Assembly (NCBI GenBank): GCA_034435395.1
Contig: DAOTXK010000147.1
Location: forward strand, 1-15,304
DNA: 15,304 bases
Reading direction: 5' to 3'
DNA from: DAOTXK01 sp034435395
GTDB lineage: Bacteria > Chloroflexota > Anaerolineae > Aggregatilineales > Ch27
In this document: positions 1 through 5,823 of the stretch, piece after piece
How the letters are laid out: each line of letters opens with the position of its first letter
How positions within the stretch are numbered: position 1 is the stretch's first letter
The notes under the pieces: model-generated
Seen by the model: only the letters and a program-made list of their open reading frames with translations
What the model was told of the DNA's origin: nothing
The model's database searches: none
Position numbers and translations under genes: made by a program

Positions 1-2
1 AA

Positions 3-848
3 CTGGGCCTCCGACCGGGCGCGGCCATCGTCATCGGCGCGCACGACCAGTGCGCCAGCGCCGTCGGGGCGGGCGTGACCCGGCCCGGCATGGCCCTCTA
101 CGGCCTGGGGACCTTCATCTGCATCGCGCCGACCTACGACACCATCCCGCCCGCCGCCCAGATGATCAAGCCGCGCCTCAACGTTGAGCATCACGCCCTG
201 CCGGGGCTGTACGTCAGCTTCTACTACAACCTGACCGGCGGCGCGCTGCTCAAGTGGTTCCGCGATACGCTGGCCCCGCTGGAGCATGAAGCGGCCAGAG
301 CCGCCGGGACAAACGTGTACGACGCCCTGCTGGCGGAGATGCCCGCCGAGCCGACCGACCTGATGGTCCTGCCGCACTTCGCGCCGACCGGGCCGCCCTA
401 CTACGACGAGGACGCCCGCGGCCTGATCGCCGGGCTGACGCTGGAGACCACCCGCGGCGAGTTGATCAAAGGGCTGCTGGAGGGCGTGACCTACCACTTC
501 CGCGACGGGCTGGATCGGATGGAGGAAGCCGGGATCGGGATAAACGAGTTCCGGGTGACCGGCGGCGGCGCGCAGTCCGACCGCTGGCTGCAAATCAAGG
601 CCGACATCCTGGGCCGCCCGCTGGCCCGCCCCCGGATCACCGAGGCTGGGGCGCTGGGCGCGGCCATCCTGGCCGGGGTTGGCGGCGGGGTCTACGGCTC
701 AGCGGCGGAAGCCATCGCCGCCCTGGTCCAGATCGACCGGGTGTTCGAACCCGACCCGCGCCGGCACGCGCTGTATGACGGGCGCTTCGCCCGCTATCAC
801 CTGTTGTACCCGTTCATGCAGGCGCTGGACAGCCCGCCGGATGGGTGA
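3..848 (+). CDS. FGGY-family carbohydrate kinase, xylulokinase-like (C-terminal part; start lies outside the window)
   Basis: ATP-dependent sugar or polyol kinase of the FGGY family, cytoplasmic. The frame is open from the left edge (first full codon at position 3). It reads GAHDQ at residues 12-16 of the visible part, the family's G-x-HDQ motif with its catalytic-base aspartate, so coding begins upstream and the GTG at 75 is internal. The 281 visible residues match the C-terminal FGGY_C domain: an F/Y-x-L-TGG stretch near residue 75, and GGGAQSDRWLQ around residue 183, the adenine/phosphate-binding loop. Full-length members have about 500 residues, so roughly 220 are missing. Motif style resembles xylulokinase or a related pentulose/hexulose kinase more than glycerol kinase, but the substrate cannot be set from this half. 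It converges with the minus-strand operon, with 14 bp between the stop codons, and has no evident functional link to it. Confidence 0.9.
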   Translation: MGLRPGAAIVIGAHDQCASAVGAGVTRPGMALYGLGTFICIAPTYDTIPPAAQMIKPRLNVEHHALPGLYVSFYYNLTGGALLKWFRDTLAPLEHEAARAAGTNVYDALLAEMPAEPTDLMVLPHFAPTGPPYYDEDARGLIAGLTLETTRGELIKGLLEGVTYHFRDGLDRMEEAGIGINEFRVTGGGAQSDRWLQIKADILGRPLARPRITEAGALGAAILAGVGGGVYGSAAEAIAALVQIDRVFEPDPRRHALYDGRFARYHLLYPFMQALDSPPDG

Positions 849-862
849 CGCGGGCCGTCCGG

Positions 863-1480
863 TCAACCGTCCCCGGCGTCCGGGTCGGTTTCGTCGGTCG
901 CCGGTCGGAAGGGCTGGCGGCAGGAATCGCAGATGATCTGGTCGTCCGTCAGGGCGGCGCGGCAGGCCAGGATAAACCGTGGCGGGCGGCACTGGCACCG
1001 GGCCAGCACGCGTCGCTCCTCCGGCAGCCCCTCGTTCACCAGGTTGCTGACCAGGTTGGCCGCCTGGATCAGGCCCACATTCCGCCGGATGGCGACCGCA
1101 AGCGGCTGGAGAAGCCCTCGCTGCTGGCGAATGGCCTGCGGCGACAGCGCCCAGCCCAGCCGGTCGGTCTCCCGATCCCGGATCGGGATCAGGCCGTAAG
1201 CTTTGGTGGGGCGCTTGTACCAGGGGGAGAACCGCCCGACACACTCGACGATCTCCGACAGCATGTTTGCCACCACCGTCTCGGCGGCCTGATCCGGCGT
1301 GTGTAGATCGGCCCCGGCGAACAGGGCCTCGATGGCGGGCAGATCGGCGGTGACATCGTACCGGTTGCAGAGCGCTTCCCACGCCTGCCCCAGGACATCG
1401 AGCAGGTCCACGGCGGTGCCTTCCGCCGTCGGCCCGGTGGTGAGAGAGGCGTCGGATTCGTCGGGCGAGAGCGGTTCCAT
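863..1480 (-). CDS. Hypothetical protein with C-terminal cysteine cluster (zinc-ribbon-like)
   Basis: I do not recognise the family. The 205-residue product has an acidic N-terminus, a helical middle (about residues 25-150, with a conserved-looking SPWYKRPTKAYGLIP stretch at 85-99), and a C-terminal cysteine cluster: C162, C164, C173, then C184-x-x-C187. The spacing suggests a zinc ribbon or a small metal site, followed by an acidic tail. There are no membrane segments or signal peptide. The start at 1480 is preceded only by a weak G-rich sequence, so the start is moderately sure. It lies 43 bp downstream of hdrCB on the same strand and may be the last gene of the operon, which hints at a role as an accessory or assembly factor; this is inference from position only. 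The opposite strand and other frames are also open here, as expected in GC-rich DNA, but the cysteine pattern and collinearity favour this frame. Confidence 0.65.
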   Translation of the reverse strand: MEPLSPDESDASLTTGPTAEGTAVDLLDVLGQAWEALCNRYDVTADLPAIEALFAGADLHTPDQAAETVVANMLSEIVECVGRFSPWYKRPTKAYGLIPIRDRETDRLGWALSPQAIRQQRGLLQPLAVAIRRNVGLIQAANLVSNLVNEGLPEERRVLARCQCRPPRFILACRAALTDDQIICDSCRQPFRPATDETDPDAGDG

Positions 1481-1523
1481 GCCCCCAGGCTGGCCAAGTG
1501 ACCTTGACGAGCCGGGGGCCGGG

Positions 1524-2954
1524 CTAGTATGAGTCGAGGAACCCTCTTTCCTTCAGCAGCGGGCGGGGATCGACCATGTTTTTGTGCAGGGCGGCCTGGC
1601 CCGGCAGCCCCAACGCCAGGGCCATCAACTGGGTGAAATACAACACCGGCAGCGGCTCGTCCACGTTCATCTGGAACTGGCGGGCGTCCAGGTTCATGTG
1701 GCACAGCGGACAGGCCACGGCGATCACGTCGGCCCCCGCCTGGCGGGCGTGGGCGATCAGGTCACCGCTCAGCTTGAGCACGATGTCGGGGCGGGTGAGG
1801 GAGTGCGCGGCCCCGCAGCAGGAGGTCTTGTAGGACCAGTCCACCACCTCGGCCCCCAGGGCGGCCATCAGTTCGTCCATGTTGGTGGGGTTCTCGGGGT
1901 GGGCGGCCTCGGTGACCTGCGGCGGGCGGGTCAGCAGGCAGCCGTAATAACATACCACCCGCAGGCCGGTCAGCGGGCGCTGCGCCTTGTCGGCGAGGGC
2001 CTCCGCCCCGACGTGGGTGTGGATGGCCTCCACCAGCGTGGTGACGCGCACGGTATCCCGGTAGGGATAGCCGCTCTGTTTTTCGATGGCGGCCAGGCGA
2101 GCCGGGTCGTGGCGAATCTCGTACTGGGCGGCCTTGTGGCGGTTGAAGCAGGCCGCGCAGGGCATGGTCACTTCCTGGAAGCCGCTCTGCTCGATCACGG
2201 ACAGGTTCTCCAGCGGCAGGCGGAGCGCGGTGTCGGGATCGGCGCGGTGGGCGGCGGTGCTGCCGCAGCAGACCCAGCCGCGCGGCTCGATCAGTTTCAT
2301 CTCCAGCGCCTGACAGACGGCCTTAGCGGAGTCGTTAAACTCGGTGGCCGTGGAATGCAGTGAGCAGCCGGGATAGTAGGCCACGGCGTCGGACGCGCCG
2401 GGCACCGGCCTGACCTTACGCGACGGGCGGGCCGGGCTGGGCAGGAAGGCGACCTTACGCTTGCGCAGCATCTTCATATACAGGTCGATGTCCTCCAGCA
2501 GGCCCGCTTTGCTCAGGTGGCGCAGCTTCATCTCCGCCATCAGCCCCGGCTCGTAGGCCCGGCCCCACAGCCTGACCTCCCGCAGGAAGGCCTTGTTGAA
2601 GGTGTCCACCTGGGGGACGGGCGGTTTGATGCCCCGGTCGAGCGCCTCCCGCGTCAGGAATTCCATGACGGCGTTGATGTCCAGGTTCTGGGGGCAGCGG
2701 GTGGTGCAGGTCTGGCAGGCGGCGCACAGCCAGGGCGTGGCGGCGTGCAGGGCGATGTCTTCCTGGCCCAGCTGGACGGCCCGCATGATCTGGTTGGGCT
2801 GCCAGTCGAAGAACTCGGCCACCGGGCAGCCGCTGGAGCATTTGACGCACTGGTAGCACAGAAAGACGTTCTGTCCGGTCGCTTCCATGACCCGCCGGGC
2901 CAGATCGGCGCTGAGCGGCATCTGGGCTTCGGGCGTTGGTTGGTCGGTCATCAT
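1524..2954 (-). CDS. hdrCB: Fused heterodisulfide reductase-like HdrC-HdrB subunit
   Basis: FeS electron-transfer subunit combining HdrC and HdrB in one 476-residue chain. The HdrC part (about residues 15-180) has two [4Fe-4S] motifs, C33-x2-C36-x2-C39-x3-C43 and C77-x2-C80-x2-C83-x3-C87. The HdrB part has two cysteine-rich CCG domains: C197...C229-C230-G...C266-x2-C269, and C339...C379-C380-G...C415-x2-C418. In HdrB the CCG domains bind non-cubane [4Fe-4S] clusters that reduce heterodisulfides. In acetogens without CoM-CoB the true substrate is unknown, and the subunit probably relays electrons between HdrA and MetVF. It starts 12 bp after metF. GGGAG at 2958-2962 lies 3 nt before the ATG at 2954 and 6 nt before a second ATG at 2951, so the second ATG may be the true start. 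In Moorella HdrC and HdrB are separate proteins, whereas here they are fused. It could also be annotated as a CoB-CoM heterodisulfide reductase or a GlpC/LutA-like CCG protein. Confidence 0.93.
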   Translation of the reverse strand: MMTDQPTPEAQMPLSADLARRVMEATGQNVFLCYQCVKCSSGCPVAEFFDWQPNQIMRAVQLGQEDIALHAATPWLCAACQTCTTRCPQNLDINAVMEFLTREALDRGIKPPVPQVDTFNKAFLREVRLWGRAYEPGLMAEMKLRHLSKAGLLEDIDLYMKMLRKRKVAFLPSPARPSRKVRPVPGASDAVAYYPGCSLHSTATEFNDSAKAVCQALEMKLIEPRGWVCCGSTAAHRADPDTALRLPLENLSVIEQSGFQEVTMPCAACFNRHKAAQYEIRHDPARLAAIEKQSGYPYRDTVRVTTLVEAIHTHVGAEALADKAQRPLTGLRVVCYYGCLLTRPPQVTEAAHPENPTNMDELMAALGAEVVDWSYKTSCCGAAHSLTRPDIVLKLSGDLIAHARQAGADVIAVACPLCHMNLDARQFQMNVDEPLPVLYFTQLMALALGLPGQAALHKNMVDPRPLLKERGFLDSY

Positions 2955-2966
2955 CCGCTCCCTACG

Positions 2967-3998
2967 CTACGTTTCGCCTACGGCCGGCCGTGGCAGCAGG
3001 CCCGCGCCTTCGGCAATCGGCCGGACGGCTTCTTCCCACTCGATGGCCATGATGTGCACCCCGGCCACGCCTTCGATGGCGCGGATTTGCTGGATCAGCT
3101 CGATGCAAATTTTGATGCCCTCTTCTTTCCAGGCTTCGGCGCGGGCTTTTCGGTCCTCTTTGGTCAGTTCGTCTTTGCTCTTGCCCGCCCAGGGCGCGCC
3201 CGCCTGAGTCATGCGGTCGATCAATTCGTCAGGGACCAGCAGGCCGGGCACGCTGTCCTTCATGTAACGGGCCATGCCGGGGCTTTTCAGCGGCCCCACC
3301 CCGGCCAGGATGTATACCTGCTCGTGCAGGCCCAGCTCGCGCACCTTGGCCATATACTTCTGGAAGGCTTCGATATCGTAGATGAGCTGAGTCTGGATGA
3401 AGTCGGCGCCCGCCTTAACCTTTTTGGCCAGCCGGTACGGGCGGAAGTCGATGGGATCGGCGAAGGGGGCCGCCGCCGCCCCGACGAAAAAGCGCGGCTC
3501 CTGTCCTTTGAAGGCCTCCCCGCACTGGAAGACGCGCTCATCGCGCATGGCCACCACCATCTGCGTCAGCTGGATCGAGTCGATGTCAAAGACGTTTTTG
3601 GCGGTGGGGTGGTTGCCGAAACTCTGGTGATCGCCGGTGAGGCACAGCACGTTGCGCATGCCGAGGGCATAAGCGCCCAGCAGGTCGCTCTGGATGGCCA
3701 GGCGGTTGCGGTCGCGGCAGGTCATCTGGATGATCGGCTCCAGCCCTTCCTGGACCACGATCGTCCCGGCCCCAATGCTGGACATACGGACGATGGCCGT
3801 CTGGTTGTCGGTGATGTTGACGGCGTCGCAGCAGCCTCGGAGCAGGGCCGCCTTCTCGCGGATCACGGCCCCGTCGGCGCTCTGGGGCGGGCCGAGTTCC
3901 CCGGTGACGGCGAAGTGCCCGGCCCGCAGGATACGCTCCAGGTTGGAGCCTACCCGGTAGCCATTGCTGCTGACCCTGTCGTCTGCCATGGCCGTCAT
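2967..3998 (-). CDS. metF: 5,10-methylenetetrahydrofolate reductase, MetF catalytic subunit
   Basis: Reduces methylene-tetrahydrofolate to methyl-tetrahydrofolate in the methyl branch of the Wood-Ljungdahl pathway; FAD enzyme, cytoplasmic. The 343-residue TIM-barrel protein shows the family signatures: E34 in TGELGPP (proton-donating Glu), CLTGDHQ at 119-125 with the flavin-contacting Asp, NITDNQ at 61-66, and ADFIQTQLIYD at 198-208 with the folate-contacting Gln. The length suits the short MetF that works with MetV. The start at 3998 is supported by a GGAGG at 4007-4011, 8 nt upstream, embedded in the last Glu codons of metV; a second in-frame ATG at 3989 is less well placed. Only 3 nt separate it from the metV stop, so the two are probably translationally coupled, as expected for 1:1 partners. 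The electron donor is probably the Hdr/MvhD relay encoded alongside rather than free NAD(P)H. Confidence 0.96.
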   Translation of the reverse strand: MTAMADDRVSSNGYRVGSNLERILRAGHFAVTGELGPPQSADGAVIREKAALLRGCCDAVNITDNQTAIVRMSSIGAGTIVVQEGLEPIIQMTCRDRNRLAIQSDLLGAYALGMRNVLCLTGDHQSFGNHPTAKNVFDIDSIQLTQMVVAMRDERVFQCGEAFKGQEPRFFVGAAAAPFADPIDFRPYRLAKKVKAGADFIQTQLIYDIEAFQKYMAKVRELGLHEQVYILAGVGPLKSPGMARYMKDSVPGLLVPDELIDRMTQAGAPWAGKSKDELTKEDRKARAEAWKEEGIKICIELIQQIRAIEGVAGVHIMAIEWEEAVRPIAEGAGLLPRPAVGET

Positions 3999-4001
3999 GT
4001 C

Positions 4002-4685
4002 TCACTCCTCCTCCGCCGCCAGCCGCAGGTCGTCGCGGACGATCTTACGCGGGCCGCCATCGCGACTGGTGCGCCAGTTTTTGGGCGGTTGAAGCTCCAG
4101 CAACAGGTCGAGCTTGCCCAGGCTGCTCAGCCGGTCGTAGATCAACTGCCAGCCGCAGGGGATGTCCGGGTTGATCTCGCAGTGCCCGTCTTCCGACCCG
4201 CCGCACGGCCCGTTGAGCAGCGACTTGGAGCAGCGGGCGATGGGGCAGATGCCGCCCGTCAGGCCGAGCACGCAGTCGCCGCAGGCCGCGCACCGCTCCG
4301 CCCAGACGCCCTGCTCGGTGGGCAGCCCCAGGAAGCTGGTGTTCAGGCCCGGCACCACCCAGGCTTCAGGGAAGTGCTCCACCAGCGCCTGCACGCCGAT
4401 CCCGCAGCCGAGCGACAGCACCACGTCGGCCTCGCGGACCTGCTCGGCGATCTCGTCCAGGTATTCCCACTCGCACTGGCGCTGCACCGTGACATCGGTG
4501 ACGGCTTTGGCGTTCCCCTGTAGCTTGGAGGCCATGCGCAGGGAGGCCGCCATGATGGCCGCCTCGCGCGCGCCCCCGGCAAAGCAGACCGTCACGCAGG
4601 TGCCGCAGCCGACGACCAGCACGCGGGGGGCGTCACCGACCAGCGCCTTAATTTCCTCCAATGGTTTTTGCTCGGCAATGATCAC
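4002..4685 (-). CDS. metV: MetV, zinc/FeS partner subunit of methylenetetrahydrofolate reductase
   Basis: Small partner subunit that MetF-type reductases of acetogens need to receive electrons from FeS carriers. The 227-residue product matches the MTHFR C-terminal (MetV) family. An N-terminal VVGCGTCVTVCFAGG stretch (residues 25-39) and LGCGIG (92-97) form a Rossmann-like half. A C-terminal cysteine-rich domain follows, with C132-x2-C135-x2-C138, C147, C152, the family hallmark NGPCGG at 158-163, and C169 and C177. These are expected to bind a [4Fe-4S] cluster and probably zinc. Translation starts at GTG (4685), set by GGAGG at 4692-4696 six nt upstream. The C-terminal EEE codons double as the ribosome-binding site of metF. 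It follows the GNAT gene after a 69-bp gap containing an inverted repeat, so its expression may be partly independent of the upstream genes. Confidence 0.95.
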   Translation of the reverse strand: MIIAEQKPLEEIKALVGDAPRVLVVGCGTCVTVCFAGGAREAAIMAASLRMASKLQGNAKAVTDVTVQRQCEWEYLDEIAEQVREADVVLSLGCGIGVQALVEHFPEAWVVPGLNTSFLGLPTEQGVWAERCAACGDCVLGLTGGICPIARCSKSLLNGPCGGSEDGHCEINPDIPCGWQLIYDRLSSLGKLDLLLELQPPKNWRTSRDGGPRKIVRDDLRLAAEEE

Positions 4686-4691
4686 TGTTGT

Positions 4692-4696
4692 CCTCC
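4692..4696 (-). promoter_or_regulatory. Ribosome-binding site fixing the GTG start of metV
   Basis: On the minus strand this reads GGAGG with a 6-nt spacer to GTG at 4685. No ATG in this frame is as well placed, so the non-ATG start is well supported. Confidence 0.75.
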
Positions 4697-4713
4697 TTGT
4701 TCAGCCGTTTCCC

Positions 4714-4756
4714 AGCGCGCCGTTGGCCGGTGGCCGTGAGCCGCTCGTGGCGCGCT
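4714..4756 (-). repeat. Inverted repeat between the acetyltransferase gene and metV
   Basis: Perfect 8-bp arms (AGCGCGCC and GGCGCGCT, at 4714-4721 and 4749-4756) enclose 27 nt that themselves contain a GGCC-ACC-GGCC hairpin. The distal arm overlaps the acetyltransferase stop codon (4755-4757). There is no T-run after it on the transcribed strand, so it is not a standard intrinsic terminator. It could be an RNA-stability or partial-attenuation element just upstream of the metV ribosome-binding site. GC-rich DNA gives such repeats by chance fairly often. Confidence 0.4.
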
Positions 4757-5321
4757 AGAACTCGTCGCTTCGCTCCAGCAACCGCATGTGTAAGAGCACG
4801 ATATCCCTGGTCTGGCCGTCGGGCAGCATAAAGTAATCTTCGAACACACATTGCCGCACAAACCCCAGCTGTTCAAAGGCCCGGATGACTTTGGGCTGGG
4901 CGGCGAACGCCTCGGCCTTCAATAAGTGCAGCCCTTCTTTGCGGGCCAGTTCGATCAGGGTTTTGAGCATCTCGGTGCCCAGCCCGCGACTGCGGAAGTC
5001 TTTGGTCAGGAAAATCTGCACCTCACCCACATGCTGATGCGGGCCGGCCAGCCGGTAGAGGATGGCATTGCCCACAATACGCCCGTTGATGAGGGCCAGC
5101 AGCGGCAGTACGCGCCCCTCGGCCATGCCCTCCACCCAGCCGCGCACCACCGCCGGGTCGGTCACGTTTTCGCGCAGGGCGTGCAGGTCCTCCGGCGGGG
5201 CCGAGGTGTACATCCTGATCAGCTCATCACAATCGTCGGCGGTCAGCGGTCGCAGCAGCAACCGGGCACCGTCTTCCAGGGTATGCAGGCGGCGGAAGGT
5301 CTCTCTAGCCGATTTAACCAT
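4755..5321 (-). CDS. GNAT-family N-acetyltransferase
   Basis: Acetyl-CoA-dependent N-acetyltransferase, cytoplasmic; substrate unknown. The 188-residue product (from the ATG at 5321) shows the GNAT fold: an N-terminal region with a RLLLRPLTADDCDEL stretch (strand 1 and helix 1), the beta-bulge strand VGEVQIFL, the acetyl-CoA pyrophosphate-binding loop R-S-R-G-L-G-T at about residues 110-116, and the motif-B stretch VIRAFEQLGF. Start choice: an AGGAGG at 5331-5336 lies 9 nt before the ATG at 5321, 3 nt before the ATG at 5327, and directly against a TTG at 5330, so 5321 is best spaced. It sits in the middle of the Hdr-MetVF operon on the same strand, 67 bp after the selenocysteine-containing mvhD. 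Position suggests co-expression with an acetyl-CoA-forming pathway, perhaps acetylating one of its proteins, but a passenger gene is equally possible. Confidence 0.9.
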   Translation of the reverse strand: MVKSARETFRRLHTLEDGARLLLRPLTADDCDELIRMYTSAPPEDLHALRENVTDPAVVRGWVEGMAEGRVLPLLALINGRIVGNAILYRLAGPHQHVGEVQIFLTKDFRSRGLGTEMLKTLIELARKEGLHLLKAEAFAAQPKVIRAFEQLGFVRQCVFEDYFMLPDGQTRDIVLLHMRLLERSDEF

Positions 5322-5330
5322 GCGCATCAA

Positions 5331-5336
5331 CCTCCT
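5331..5336 (-). promoter_or_regulatory. Ribosome-binding site of the acetyltransferase gene
   Basis: A perfect AGGAGG on the minus strand. Its distance argues for the ATG at 5321 (9-nt spacer) over the TTG at 5330 and the ATG at 5327, shortening the longest open frame by three residues. Confidence 0.65.
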
Positions 5337-5350
5337 GTATGCCGGTCGTG

Positions 5351-5367
5351 GGCGCGCCCATCGCGCC
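5351..5367 (-). repeat. GC-rich hairpin between mvhD (Sec) and the acetyltransferase gene
   Basis: GGCGCG and CGCGCC arms (6 bp, all G-C) close a 5-nt loop (ATGGG in the transcript). It overlaps a 12-bp perfect palindrome at 5349-5360. There is no T-tract on the 3' side. It may stabilise the upstream mRNA 3' end or lower read-through into the acetyltransferase gene; chance occurrence in GC-rich DNA is possible. Confidence 0.35.
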
Positions 5368-5388
5368 TGTTCTTAGGATACCACCATC

Positions 5389-5823
5389 TCAGGATTCCTC
5401 GTCCGCGCGGGGGGAGCGCAGCGGGCTGGGCCCCAGCGCCGCGATCTGTTCGGTCATGGCTGTCGCCGCGGCCACGAACGCGCCGGCCATCGCCGCCGAC
5501 ATGTTCATCATCTGCACCCGCTCTGGCTCCAGGCCGATCTGGGCCAGCAACTCCTGAATGCGCCGGACCCGGCGTTTGGCGTTGGCATTACCCTCCAGGT
5601 AATGGCAGTCGCCGGGCAGTCACCCGGCCACCATCACGCCGTCGGCCCCGTCCTCAAAGGCGCGCAGGACCATCAGCACGTCGATCTTGCCGGAGCAGGG
5701 CAGCTGCACGATCTTCACCGCCGGGGGGTACTGCATCCGCAGGCCCCCTGCCAGGTCCGCCGCCGCGTAGGCGCAGTGTTCGCAGCAGTAGGCGATGATC
5801 TGCAATGGCGCGTCGGTGGTCAT
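5389..5823 (-). CDS. mvhD: MvhD/HdrD-like [2Fe-2S] electron-transfer subunit with predicted selenocysteine (Sec68)
   Basis: Small delta-type subunit that connects HdrA to its electron partner. Read conventionally the frame stops at a TGA at 5620-5622 after 67 residues. Beyond it the same frame stays open to the TGA at 5389-5391 and continues with unmistakable MvhD sequence (PGDCHYLEGNANAKRR, and further on IAALGPSPLR), giving 144 residues, a normal length. The in-frame TGA aligns with C73 of the paralogue at 10429-10962 (U-x-x-G-x-C-H versus C-x-x-G-x-C-H), where the family has a metal-binding Cys. Other conserved cysteines are C14, C17, C43 and C73. A SECIS-like hairpin follows the TGA. The start ATG (5823) overlaps the hdrA stop (ATGA) and has GGAG 7 nt upstream, inside hdrA. 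Selenocysteine is known in the homologous VhuD of methanogens and in some bacterial MvhD proteins. The alternative, a disrupted pseudogene, is unlikely given the intact downstream frame. Confidence 0.9.
5583..5607 (-). promoter_or_regulatory. Predicted bacterial SECIS element of mvhD
   Basis: In the mRNA, CATTACC and GGTAATG (positions 5604-5598 and 5592-5586) form a perfect 7-bp stem around the 5-nt loop UGGAG. Below it a C-C mismatch is followed by two more pairs (G-C and U-A). Fifteen nt separate the UGA from the 7-bp stem, and 22 nt separate it from the apical loop. Bacterial SECIS models expect a hairpin inside the coding region, an apical loop about 16-37 nt after the UGA, and a G within the first two loop bases; all are met. 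It should recruit SelB with Sec-tRNA. selB and selC are not in this window. Confidence 0.75.
5620..5622 (-). other. Recoded TGA codon (selenocysteine 68 of MvhD)
   Basis: In-frame TGA between VAG and LPGDCH. It takes the place of the first Cys of the C-x-x-G-x-C-H metal-binding motif seen intact in the second MvhD of this operon. Coding similarity continues without a frame change on both sides. Confidence 0.85.

Noticed and set aside
2517..4523. Long open frame on the plus strand (668 codons) opposite metV-metF-hdrCB
   Set aside because: It is antisense to clear, motif-rich genes. Its composition (runs of V, G, H, L, D, A, Q) is what GC-rich codon use produces on the opposite strand, and it shows no recognisable motif.
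5389..5823. mvhD as a pseudogene broken by a nonsense mutation
   Set aside because: The frame downstream of the TGA keeps full family similarity, the TGA replaces a Cys specifically, and a correctly spaced SECIS-like hairpin follows.
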